A DNA stretch of 64,000 bases from Alphaproteobacteria bacterium. Lineage in GTDB: Bacteria; Pseudomonadota; Alphaproteobacteria; Rhodobacterales; Rhodobacteraceae. The position numbers were made by a program, and so were the translations under genes. Below the pieces are notes generated by a model that worked only from the letters and a program-made list of their open reading frames with translations, was not told the origin of the DNA and ran no database searches. The DNA lies in the NCBI GenBank assembly GCA_030431485.1, contig JAUIIR010000014.1:1-64000 (forward strand), in the 5' to 3' direction. Positions 56,907-64,000 of this stretch are shown here, one piece after another; within the stretch, counting starts at the first letter, position 1, and every line of letters starts with the position of its first letter.

Positions 56907-58466
56907 ATGACAGAGGCTATGACACGCAAACGTCGGAGTGGGGGGCGGTCGGGTCATGCCGTACGCCGGGGAACGTCTGTGATTGAGCAGCTGCCTTGGA
57001 AGCTTCCGGTCAACATTGATCGCCCAACAGAGCCGCTGACCGAGGAAGGCGTGGCCCGCATGCACGATACGGCGATGGTGATCCTGGAAGAGATCGGCAT
57101 CGAGTTCCTGAACCCGAAGGCGGTGCAAATCCTTAAGAATGCAGGCTGTACGGTTGTTGGGGAAAACGTGCGGATGGACCGCGACTTCGTCATGGAGTGG
57201 GTTCGCAAAGCACCTCGGTCATTTACCATCACGCCGCGCAATCCGGAGCGAAAGATTGTGGTCGGGGAGGGCCATATCCTATTTGGAAACGTGTCCTCTC
57301 CGCCCAACTACTGGGACATGGAGGTTGGCCGCAAAGTGCCCGGCACCCGTGAGATGTGCCGCAACTTTCTAAAGCTTTCTCAGTATTTCAACTGCATTCA
57401 CTTTGTTGGAGGCTATCCGGTTGAACCTGTCGATATTCATGCCAGCGTGCGCCATCTTGATGTGCTCTATGACAAACTGACCCTGACCGACAAAGTCGCG
57501 CACGCGTATTCGCTGGGCAAGGAGCGCGTTGAAGATGTTATGGAGATGGTGCGTATTGCGGGCGGACTGACGCATCAGGAGTTTGATGCCAGTCCCCGAA
57601 TGTACACAAACATCAATTCCACCTCGCCACTCAAGCATGACCATCCGATGTTGGACGGCTGGATGCGATGCGCCACGCACGGTCAGGGTTGTATCGTTAC
57701 GCCATTCACACTGGCGGGGGCAATGGCTCCAGTGACAATGGCGGGTGCCGTCGCGCAGTCTCTGGCCGAAGGTCTGAGCGCTATCGTTCTCGCTCAGATC
57801 ATTCGTCCGGGCGCGCCGTGCGCCATCGGGACATTTACGTCGAACGTAGATATGAAATCTGGAGCGCCTGCTTTTGGGACACCAGAATACATGCGGGCGA
57901 CCCAAATGACTGGGCAAATGGCGCGGTTCTATGGATTGCCGATGCGCTCTTCGGGGGTTTGCGCGGCGAACGTTCCGGATGGGCAGGCCATGTGGGAGAC
58001 CGAACATAGCCTTTGGGCGGCAATCCAATCCGGGACGAATCTTGTTTACCATGCGGCAGGGTGGCTTGAAGGCGGCTTGATCGCCAGCCCAGAAAAGTTC
58101 GTGATGGATTGCGAAGTGATTCAGCAGTTGATCCGCTACATGGACCCCGCGATCTGCGATGTCAGCGACGAAGGTTTGGGTCTTGAGGCGATCCGCGAAG
58201 TCGGCAGCAATGGCCACTTCTTCGGCACCAAGCACACTCAAGAGCGCTATACGACCGCGTTCTATCAGCCGTTCCTGTCGGACTGGAAGAATTTCGAGGC
58301 TTGGGAAGCCGCTGGCAGTGTGTGGACGGCCGAACGCGCACATGTGATCTACAAAGCGATCCTTGACGAGTTTCAGGCACCGCTGATGGACGTTGCAATT
58401 CAAGAAGAGCTGTCTGCCTTTGTTGACCGTCGAAAAGCCGAAGGTGGCGCTCCGACGGATTTTTAA
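56907..58466 (+). CDS. Trimethylamine methyltransferase-family protein (MttB superfamily, non-pyrrolysine)
   Basis: The 519-residue protein belongs to the MttB superfamily of corrinoid-dependent methyltransferases: LTEEGVARMHDTAMVILEEIGIEF in blocks near the start, GNVSSPPNYWD, and FTLAGAMAPVTMAGA. The frame runs to a TAA stop with no in-frame TAG, so pyrrolysine is not used; such homologues demethylate quaternary amines such as glycine or proline betaine. No corrinoid protein gene is adjacent. GGAGAATGCC precedes ATG 56907. Confidence 0.88.
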   Translation: MTEAMTRKRRSGGRSGHAVRRGTSVIEQLPWKLPVNIDRPTEPLTEEGVARMHDTAMVILEEIGIEFLNPKAVQILKNAGCTVVGENVRMDRDFVMEWVRKAPRSFTITPRNPERKIVVGEGHILFGNVSSPPNYWDMEVGRKVPGTREMCRNFLKLSQYFNCIHFVGGYPVEPVDIHASVRHLDVLYDKLTLTDKVAHAYSLGKERVEDVMEMVRIAGGLTHQEFDASPRMYTNINSTSPLKHDHPMLDGWMRCATHGQGCIVTPFTLAGAMAPVTMAGAVAQSLAEGLSAIVLAQIIRPGAPCAIGTFTSNVDMKSGAPAFGTPEYMRATQMTGQMARFYGLPMRSSGVCAANVPDGQAMWETEHSLWAAIQSGTNLVYHAAGWLEGGLIASPEKFVMDCEVIQQLIRYMDPAICDVSDEGLGLEAIREVGSNGHFFGTKHTQERYTTAFYQPFLSDWKNFEAWEAAGSVWTAERAHVIYKAILDEFQAPLMDVAIQEELSAFVDRRKAEGGAPTDF

Positions 58467-58534
58467 GCCACCAGGGATTTGCCGTTTGTTAAGACCCGCC
58501 TGCAATGGTGTGCCCGGAACACAGGGCACGTTGC

Positions 58535-59134
58535 ATGCATGGTCTCATCTTTCGCACGCTTGAAGCGTTTGTATCCGAAACATTCGGCCCTGCGTGTTGG
58601 GGTAAGGCGATTGCCTTATCCGGGCAGCCAGTCACGTCTTTCGAAGCGATGCTGCAATATGACAAGGCGTATCTTCCAAAACTATTGTGCGCCTGTGCCG
58701 GGGTACTTGATCGTCCCCAATCCGAAATCCTCGAAGATCTTGGGACCTACCTGATCACCCATCAAAACCATGCATCGGTGCGACGCTTGTTGCGCTTTGG
58801 TGGCCAGACGTTTTCGGATCTGTTGCACGCCCTCGACGATCTGCCTGACCGGACCCGAATGGTCGTGCCGGGTTTGCAACTGCCGCAGATCCTTGTTCGC
58901 GAACCTGTGCCACAGCGCTTTACAATCCTGTGTACCGGAGACCCACACGGCTTCGGCCATGTTTTGGTTGGCCTCCTGCGCGCAATGGCGGACGATTATG
59001 GAACGCTCGCCGTGCTGGATCATTTGGGTGACCGGGATCGGGCTGAGGTAATTGATGTGACGGTCGTCGAAACGGCTTTTGCAGATGATCGTGGCTTTTC
59101 GCTGACCGAAGCGGAACTGGTCGGTAAATTATGA
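58535..59134 (+). CDS. H-NOX-like (HNOB) protein lacking the heme-binding residues
   Basis: The 199-residue protein has the H-NOX fold signature from MHGLIFRTLEAFVSETFG to LLRFGGQTFSDLLHALDDLPDRTRMVVPGL, read in blocks. The proximal histidine of the LDDxH motif is replaced by Pro104 (codon CCT at 58844), and the YxSxR motif that binds heme propionates is absent (LCTGDPHGF around 132-140). Canonical H-NOX proteins bind NO or O2 through heme; this one probably cannot do so in the usual way. Its stop overlaps the HNOBA-GGDEF gene start by four bases, so the two proteins are likely partners. The ribosome site is weak. Confidence 0.85.
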   Translation: MHGLIFRTLEAFVSETFGPACWGKAIALSGQPVTSFEAMLQYDKAYLPKLLCACAGVLDRPQSEILEDLGTYLITHQNHASVRRLLRFGGQTFSDLLHALDDLPDRTRMVVPGLQLPQILVREPVPQRFTILCTGDPHGFGHVLVGLLRAMADDYGTLAVLDHLGDRDRAEVIDVTVVETAFADDRGFSLTEAELVGKL

Positions 59135-60150
59135 TCTCAGCCTGCGATTTGCTACTGGTGCTCAGGCCCATGCATGTTTGCATTGCGCCAACTGGCCACA
59201 TTCGGCAAGTTGGAAAAAGCTTTGCCAAACTTGCGCTCGCCGATCCGACTGGGTGTCGATTTCTAGAAGTCTTCGAAGTGCTGCGGCCAATAAAGCCGGC
59301 GACAATGACAGATTTGCGAAGCCTTGTGGGCCAGGTCTTGCGTTTAAGGCTTCGATCTGAACCGGGCCTTGTTCTGCGAGGCCTTGCGGTTGACGATTGT
59401 GCCGATGGCGTCATCCTCGACTTGTCTTTCGGTATCGCTGTTGTGGATGCGGTGCAGCGCTTTGGGCTGACAGCACAGGATTTTGCACCAAGTGATCTGG
59501 TGATGGAGCTCCTCTTTCTGCAAGAAGCGAAATCCAGCGCAATGGCAGCGTCTTTCAGTCTCAATGCGCGCCTGAATGGAGCTCGCCTCGCAGCCGAAAC
59601 CGCAGCGTTGACCGACGGTTTGACCGGACTCCACAATCGTCGGGCGCTGGATGCGGCACTGGAGCAATTGGGACAGTCCGATACCGAATACGCCGTTCTG
59701 CACATGGATCTGGACCGCTTCAAACAAGTCAATGATAGTCTCGGGCATGCCGTGGGCGACGAGGTCCTAAAACGCGTTGCCGCAATCATGCGCAGCCATA
59801 CCCGGCAGGACGATCTTCTGATCCGATCCGGAGGTGATGAATTCATTATCCTATGCCCTGGACTAACGAACCGGACACGTCTCAACGAACTCGCGGCTTC
59901 GTTGATCGGGGACATTTCAGAGCCGTTTCCGCTTGCCACCCACTCAATCACAATTGGCGCAAGTATCGGGGTGATGGTCACGCACGATACAATTTCTGTA
60001 CTGGGCGCAGAGGTGGTAGAGCGCGCCGACATCGCACTCTACGCGGCCAAGCGACAAGGGCGTGGGCGACATCTTTTCTGGTCGCCGGACATGGGAACGA
60101 CCCTGGCAGCCCTCGATCTTCCGAAAACTGCATCCCGAGACCAAACCTGA
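59131..60150 (+). CDS. Diguanylate cyclase with HNOBA input domain
   Basis: The 339-residue protein has an N-terminal HNOBA (heme NO-binding associated) domain at about 15-135: FEVLRPIKPATM, GQVLRLRLRSEPGLVLRGLA and a run ending FGLTAQDFAPSDLVMELLFL, read in blocks. A short linker leads to a GGDEF cyclase domain with intact GGDEF (234-238) and the inhibitory site RQDD (225-228). It makes c-di-GMP. No membrane segment is seen. HNOBA domains normally receive signals from H-NOX domains, here supplied by the overlapping upstream gene. Confidence 0.88.
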   Translation: MISACDLLLVLRPMHVCIAPTGHIRQVGKSFAKLALADPTGCRFLEVFEVLRPIKPATMTDLRSLVGQVLRLRLRSEPGLVLRGLAVDDCADGVILDLSFGIAVVDAVQRFGLTAQDFAPSDLVMELLFLQEAKSSAMAASFSLNARLNGARLAAETAALTDGLTGLHNRRALDAALEQLGQSDTEYAVLHMDLDRFKQVNDSLGHAVGDEVLKRVAAIMRSHTRQDDLLIRSGGDEFIILCPGLTNRTRLNELAASLIGDISEPFPLATHSITIGASIGVMVTHDTISVLGAEVVERADIALYAAKRQGRGRHLFWSPDMGTTLAALDLPKTASRDQT

Positions 60151-60191
60151 ACGCGCTTGTAAACGCGTGATGTCTCGCGCAGAACGTTCGG

Positions 60192-61547
60192 ATGGGAACT
60201 TTGCTTCGTCTTTTTGTTGTTGGTTTTTTCGTCATTGGCACAGGTCCAGTGCAGATACCTGCGCAAACCCCCGATCAACCGACAGGTACAATCGCCGTTG
60301 CTGACAGTGCCGAACAGGATGCTGCCATCGCCACCCGTATCCGCGAGATCCTGATGGAACTTGACGGATATGACGATGTGACGGTCACCGTGAATTCGGG
60401 AATTGTGACACTTCGCGGTACAGCCCTAGATGGGCCCGCCGTCGTCCGCTTGAATGAGATCGCCGGACGCGTTGAAGGTGTGGTCACCATCGAAAACCGC
60501 GTTCAGGAAACCACTGACGTTGTGCGGCGGCTTGATCCGGCACTGGAACGGTTTTTTGCAAGGTTCGAACAGTTCATCAACTATCTTCCGCTTCTCGCCA
60601 TTGCGGTGGCGGCCTTCGCCATCGTGGTAATGATTGGCTTTGTGATCGCCCGGCTCAAAAGGCCTTGGGATCGTTTGGCACCCAACGCCTTCATCGCCGA
60701 CATTTATCGCCAGGTTATTCGCATTGCTTTTATCCTGGGCGGACTGGTCATTGCCCTCGACATTCTCGGGGCAACCGCGCTTTTGTCGACCATACTTGGC
60801 GCAGCAGGTATCATTGGCCTCGCCATCGGTTTCGCAGTCCGGGACACCGTCGAAAACTTCATTGCTTCGATCATGCTGTCGATTCGCCAACCGTTTCGTC
60901 CAAATGATCAGGTCGAGATAGAGGGTGACATTGGCAAGGTGATCCGCCTCACCAGTCGGGCGACCATCCTCCTCAGTTTTGATGGAAATCACATCCGCAT
61001 CCCCAATGCGACGGTCTTCAAGAGCCGGATTGTGAACTATTCCCGCAATGACGAACGCCGCTTCCTGATCAGCCTTGGCGTTGCCTATGACACCGATCTG
61101 GCGCGCGCACAGGATCTGGCACTTCAAACCGTCACATCTTTGCCTTTTGTGATCAGCGAACCTGCACCGGCGGTTTGGATCGAGGATTTAGGCGACAGCG
61201 CCATCATTCTGAATGTGGCAGGATGGATTCGCCAGCATGAAACAAGCTACCTCAAGGCGCGCAGCGAAGCCTGGCGCCTGTGTCTCGCGGCCTTTGATCA
61301 CGCTGGAATCGTGATGCCGGAGACGACCCTGCGCGTTGTCGGCATTGGTGACTCAGATGTTGCAGTCCCAACAGTCTCGGAGACCACGCAATCTCGCCCG
61401 TCAAATGCTGCCGCCGTTGCCGCCGCAACCGCGACCGTTGGCGACACAGAGGCTGCGATGGACAAAGAGCTTGAACGGATTGTTGCGTCTGAACGCGCAG
61501 AAAAAGGTGGGGATGATCTTTTGAAGAAAGACGCACCGGAAGAGTAG
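60192..61547 (+). CDS. Mechanosensitive channel (MscS family) with BON domain
   Basis: The 451-residue protein has a signal-like N-terminus (1-25), a BON domain (about 43-106; VTVNSGIVTLRGTA), three membrane segments (about 131-152, 173-191, 193-218) and the MscS beta domain (QPFRPNDQVEIEGDIGKV, then IRIPNATVFKSRIVNYS). The pore helix is rich in Ala and Gly (GAAGIIGLAIGFAVRD), as expected. A charged C-terminal tail follows. It releases solutes under osmotic shock. The BON domain faces the periplasm and may touch the outer membrane or peptidoglycan. Confidence 0.9.
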   Translation: MGTLLRLFVVGFFVIGTGPVQIPAQTPDQPTGTIAVADSAEQDAAIATRIREILMELDGYDDVTVTVNSGIVTLRGTALDGPAVVRLNEIAGRVEGVVTIENRVQETTDVVRRLDPALERFFARFEQFINYLPLLAIAVAAFAIVVMIGFVIARLKRPWDRLAPNAFIADIYRQVIRIAFILGGLVIALDILGATALLSTILGAAGIIGLAIGFAVRDTVENFIASIMLSIRQPFRPNDQVEIEGDIGKVIRLTSRATILLSFDGNHIRIPNATVFKSRIVNYSRNDERRFLISLGVAYDTDLARAQDLALQTVTSLPFVISEPAPAVWIEDLGDSAIILNVAGWIRQHETSYLKARSEAWRLCLAAFDHAGIVMPETTLRVVGIGDSDVAVPTVSETTQSRPSNAAAVAAATATVGDTEAAMDKELERIVASERAEKGGDDLLKKDAPEE

Positions 61548-61610
61548 GAATTTTTTCGAATTCCGGGTCTTGATCCCGCTCACAGAGCGGCGTAAGTACG
61601 CCCGCACGGT

Positions 61611-61685
61611 TGGGGTGTAGCCAAGTGGTAAGGCAACGGTTTTTGGTACCGCGTACCGTAGGTTCGAATCCTACCACCCCAGCCA
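61611..61685 (+). tRNA. tRNA-Gln (anticodon TTG)
   Basis: The 75-base sequence folds as a tRNA: acceptor TGGGGTG with CACCCCA, D-arm GCCAAGTGGTAAGGC, anticodon loop TTTTGGT with anticodon TTG reading CAA, and T-arm GTAGG-TTCGAAT-CCTAC. A 3' GCCA is encoded. The first anticodon-stem pair is an A-C mismatch. The T-loop TTCGAAT and the WT acceptor match tRNA-Gln. tRNA 3' ends are common integration sites, and the DNA just downstream looks foreign. Confidence 0.95.
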
Positions 61686-61897
61686 GTTCTTCCTGACATC
61701 AGCGACTTACACCTCCCTCAGACCCTTCGGGCCAGAAATGCCCCTCTCCAGGGTGGGTTAGATGTCTACCAAAAATTAGGTATTAGTAATGGAAGACGAC
61801 TGCCTCTCCCCCGGAAGGAATAATCCCTCCTAGAGACCCCTACCCGGAAGGCTCAGAGGGGGTATGGTGATGGTAGTTACAGACCAAGAGGTGAGAG
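61686..61897. other. Non-coding stretch downstream of tRNA-Gln
   Basis: These 212 bases carry no gene I can support. They include short GC hairpins (for example CCCTTCGGG near 61722) and two copies of CCCGGAAGG. The base pattern differs from the flanking roseobacter genes, in keeping with the left end of an inserted element. No second copy of the tRNA 3' end lies in the window. Confidence 0.4.
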
Positions 61898-62392
61898 GTG
61901 GTAGACGAGATACTAGACCCGTGGAACTCCCGCCCCTTGGATGTGCATCGGTGGTCGGATCACCCCGAGGTGAAGGTGTTGGTGGATGGGCTGTGGAAGA
62001 AGCACTTCAAGGACGGGAAACCGAACGCTCGCGGTCCAAAGCAGAAGACGTCCTCCAAGGATCAACTGAGGGTCCTGATCTTGGACCTGTACGTTGCCTG
62101 GAAGGATGACCCGGACCTGTGCATCGGCGTGTCGCTATCCTCGAACGCTTGGCAAGCGGGTTCGCGGTACAATGCTCTTCACATCTCCAAGAAGATCATC
62201 CCGGTCATCGACACCCTTCATGATGCTGGATATCTCGACAAGGAAGGACATCAGTTCTGGAAAACGGGACACAAACTAAATCGGACAACGCGGATACGGG
62301 CGTCTGAGAAGCTCCAGAAGCTGTTCCGGAAAGCCAAGTTCGACTACGAGGATATTGGTAGGGCTCATGGCGAAGAGGTCATCGTCTGTTGA
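61898..62392 (+). CDS. Unrecognised gene in putative mobile region, cut by an IS element
   Basis: I do not recognise this 164-residue protein. It starts with GTG at 61898 (GAGGTGAGAG upstream). It contains VDEILDPWNSRPLDVHRW, then a basic stretch KDGKPNARGPKQKTSSKDQ, and a segment with ALHISKKIIPVIDTLHDAGYLDK, which reads like a winged-helix DNA-binding fold. The frame stops at 62392, one base before the IS21-type end sequence at 62394. The C-terminus may therefore be missing. Codon use differs from that of its neighbours. Confidence 0.5.
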   Translation: MVDEILDPWNSRPLDVHRWSDHPEVKVLVDGLWKKHFKDGKPNARGPKQKTSSKDQLRVLILDLYVAWKDDPDLCIGVSLSSNAWQAGSRYNALHISKKIIPVIDTLHDAGYLDKEGHQFWKTGHKLNRTTRIRASEKLQKLFRKAKFDYEDIGRAHGEEVIVC

Positions 62393-62396
62393 TTGT

Positions 62397-62438
62397 CACT
62401 GAGAACTGACCCGGTATTTTCACCGAGAATTGACCCAC
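62397..62438. repeat. Terminal direct repeats of the IS21-family element
   Basis: CACTGAGAACTGACCCGG (62397-62414) and CACCGAGAATTGACCCAC (62421-62438) are imperfect 18-base repeats with a 24-base period. Such multiple repeats are transposase-binding sites in IS21-type ends. Confidence 0.75.
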
Positions 62439-62458
62439 CTTTAGTTATGCGTCGTGGT

Positions 62459-63250
62459 CTATGACGCGGTCAATGTTGCGGTCTCCTTTCGCGTTTTTTT
62501 GGTAGCTTTGGAACTGGCCTTGAAACGGTAGCTGTCGTTGCCCGTTTCCAAGATGTGGCAGCGGTGCGTGAGACGGTCGAGTAGAGCGGTGGTCATCTTT
62601 GCATCTCCGAAGACCTGCGCCCATTCTGAGAAGCTCAGGTTGGTTGTGATGATCACGCTGGTGCGCTCGTATAGTTTGCTGAGAAGATGGAAGAGCAGCG
62701 CCCCACCTGATGAACTGAACGGCAGGTAGCCAAGCTCGTCCAAGATGACCAAGTCGACCTTGGTCAGCATTTCGGCAATTTTCCCAGCTTTTCCGCTCGC
62801 TTTTTCTTGCTCCAGTGCATTGACCAGCTCCACTGTTGAGAAGAACCGCACTTTACGTCTGTGGTGCTCGATCGCCTGAACACCGATTGCAGTGGCGGTG
62901 TGGCTTTTGCCCGTGCCGGGCCCACCGATGAGAACGACGTTCTCGGCATTTTCGATGAACTCACACCGGTGTAACTGCCGCACTTTCGCTTCGTTGATTT
63001 CGCTGGACGCAAAATCAAATCCGGTGAGGTCTTTGTATGCAGGGAAGCGGGCGGCCTTTGTGTGGTAGGCAATGGATCGAACCTCGCGTTCCGCCATTTC
63101 AGCCTTGAGCAACTGTGACAACATCGGTGTCGCGGCTTCAAAGGCCGGGGCGCCTTGGGTGACCAGGTCTTCGACGGCGTTTGCCATGCCATAGAGCTTG
63201 AGACTGCGCAGCATGATGACGATGGATGCTCCGGCAGGGTCATGACGCAT
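62459..63250 (-). CDS. istB: IstB, IS21-family helper ATPase
   Basis: IstB is an AAA+ ATPase that selects the target and activates the IstA transposase. The 263-residue protein has Walker A GGPGTGKS (about 109-116), Walker [13 protein letters not shown] and the sensor segment [12 protein letters not shown] basic tail, [13 protein letters not shown], follows. Its start overlaps the end of istA by 11 bases, the normal order in IS21. Confidence 0.95.
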   Translation of the reverse strand: MRHDPAGASIVIMLRSLKLYGMANAVEDLVTQGAPAFEAATPMLSQLLKAEMAEREVRSIAYHTKAARFPAYKDLTGFDFASSEINEAKVRQLHRCEFIENAENVVLIGGPGTGKSHTATAIGVQAIEHHRRKVRFFSTVELVNALEQEKASGKAGKIAEMLTKVDLVILDELGYLPFSSSGGALLFHLLSKLYERTSVIITTNLSFSEWAQVFGDAKMTTALLDRLTHRCHILETGNDSYRFKASSKATKKTRKETATLTAS

Positions 63251-64000
63251 GGCGCTTCTCCCCTGCCTGCCTCAAGCCGTCATAGCGATCCAGGTTTGCT
63301 TCGGGCGTCGTTTGCAAGGCCAGGGCTTCCGGCGGGTCGACTTCTGGATGTTCCGTAGGCTTACGGTCGATCAACCGGTGTAGCAGGTTCAGGATATGCG
63401 TCTTGGTGGGCACACCCGCTTCCAGCGCGAGGTCGACCGCCCGCAAAACGTCCTCTTCATTGTGGTGGAGAACCAACGACAGGATATCGACCATTTCCCT
63501 GTCACCCCCGTCCTTGCGCAACATATGTTCCTGCAGGCGTCGGAAGGCTTCCGGCATCTCGGTAAAGGGCGCGCCATTGCGAAGGGCACCAGGCTTGCGC
63601 TGAATAACAGCAAGATAGTGCCGCCAGTCATAAACAACCTTGCCAGATTTACGATGGGACCGGTCGATGATCCGTCCATGTTCACAGACCGTTTGCCCTT
63701 CGGCCACAACGACCACTCTGTCAGGGTAGACATGCAGGCTGACACGGCGGTTCGCAAAGCTGGCGGGCACGCTATACCGGTTGCGCTCGAATGTGATCAG
63801 GCATGTGGGGGACACTCGCTTGCTGTGTTCGATAAATCCATCGAAGGCGGGCGGCAGAACCATCAGCATGGGCTTCTCAGCTGCCCACACATCAGAGATG
63901 GACCCTGGCAAGGCCTTGTGCGGCGTCTCTTCCCACAAAGCGATGCAGCGATCTTCAAGCCATTGGTTCAGTTCGGCCAGATCGGCAAAGACAGGCATGA
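63240..64000 (-). CDS. istA: IstA transposase, C-terminal part (runs off the edge)
   Basis: Reading from the right edge, at least 252 residues of the IS21-family transposase are present; the N-terminal DNA-binding and most of the DDE catalytic core lie outside the window. Visible are the end of the core ([21 protein letters not shown]), the segment with LPPAFDGF and [21 protein letters not shown] in blocks, and a tail with [19 protein letters not shown]. The Met at 63998 is internal, not the start. Confidence 0.93.
   Translation of the reverse strand, partial: MPVFADLAELNQWLEDRCIALWEETPHKALPGSISDVWAAEKPMLMVLPPAFDGFIEHSKRVSPTCLITFERNRYSVPASFANRRVSLHVYPDRVVVVAEGQTVCEHGRIIDRSHRKSGKVVYDWRHYLAVIQRKPGALRNGAPFTEMPEAFRRLQEHMLRKDGGDREMVDILSLVLHHNEEDVLRAVDLALEAGVPTKTHILNLLHRLIDRKPTEHPEVDPPEALALQTTPEANLDRYDGLRQAGEKRHAS

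Larger units (their letters stand above)
62394..64000 (-). mobile_element. IS21-family insertion sequence (left end, istB, partial istA)
   Basis: The element begins with TGTCACTGAGAACTGACCC at 62394, typical of IS21-family ends with internal repeats, and contains istB and istA in overlapping frames on the minus strand. It runs off the right edge, so the other end and the target duplication cannot be seen. Both gene fragments look intact, suggesting a recent insertion. Confidence 0.85.

Noticed and set aside
56907-58466. Pyrrolysine-containing trimethylamine methyltransferase
   Set aside because: No in-frame TAG occurs and no pyl genes are present, so the non-pyrrolysine branch fits better.
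57369-58529. Minus-strand open frame of 386 residues over the MttB homologue
   Set aside because: Antisense to a clear MttB-family gene; no recognisable domain.
61864-62109. Alternative plus-strand frame of 81 residues near the tRNA
   Set aside because: Overlaps the better-supported frame starting at 61898 and is rich in Gly and Arg without pattern.

Overview
The window is chromosomal DNA of an alphaproteobacterium of the order Rhodobacterales, most likely the Roseobacter group. I cannot name the genus. The evidence is gene content and order: pckA divergent from chvI-chvG-hprK-rapZ-EIIA-HPr, etfB-etfA near a 3-hydroxybutyryl-CoA dehydrogenase, rpmI-rplT, DUF6473, DUF1244, DUF3572 and DUF983 genes, and a methylsuccinyl-CoA dehydrogenase of the ethylmalonyl-CoA pathway. 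Genes are dense, often with 4-base ATGA overlaps, and GTG or TTG starts are common.

Layout. 1-5.6 kb: cell shape (mreC start, mreB), a large flavin/folate demethylase of the dimethylglycine dehydrogenase type, an EF-hand protein and an AhpD-like protein. 5.6-15 kb: methylsuccinyl-CoA dehydrogenase and ATP-dependent PEP carboxykinase on the minus strand, facing a six-gene regulatory operon on the plus strand (ChvI/ChvG two-component system, short HPr kinase, RapZ, EIIA-Man, HPr), then an acyltransferase. 15-26 kb: hydroxybutyryl-CoA dehydrogenase, ETF, an M48 protease/DUF898 pair, parC, an SH3 protein, an SDR enzyme, a HIG1 membrane protein and a cobalamin adenosyltransferase. 26-37 kb: pyruvate kinase, ribosomal proteins L35 and L20, a 599-residue flavin monooxygenase, a Tat-exported serine hydrolase, a membrane spermidine-synthase fusion, alanine dehydrogenase with a divergent Lrp regulator, an FKBP isomerase and a LysR regulator. 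37-52 kb: metG, three transporters of the MFS and EamA types, an orphan ImuA-like gene, the molybdate transporter modABC, an aldo/keto reductase, a CoA transferase, a regulator/desaturase pair, NUDIX and DUF983 genes. 52-61.5 kb: an EF-hand protein followed by an ECF sigma factor module, a PleD-like diguanylate cyclase, a HAD phosphatase, a non-pyrrolysine MttB homologue, an H-NOX-like protein overlapping an HNOBA-GGDEF cyclase, and a mechanosensitive channel. 61.6-64 kb: tRNA-Gln(TTG), then DNA of different character with an unrecognised gene cut off by an IS21-family element that runs out of the window.

How the genes fit together. Several point to C1/C2 and methylated-amine metabolism (demethylase, MttB homologue, methylsuccinyl-CoA dehydrogenase, ETF, cobalamin adenosyltransferase). 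The ChvGI-HprK-PTS operon next to pckA suggests control of gluconeogenesis by a PTS that has no sugar permease in this window.

The most unusual unit is at 58535-60150. An H-NOX-fold protein has proline where the heme-ligating histidine belongs and lacks the YxSxR motif. It is translationally coupled to a cyclase carrying the partner HNOBA domain and an intact GGDEF site. Less than 3 kb away, a PleD-like cyclase has alanine in place of the phosphoacceptor aspartate. The window therefore holds two c-di-GMP synthases whose classical inputs look disabled.
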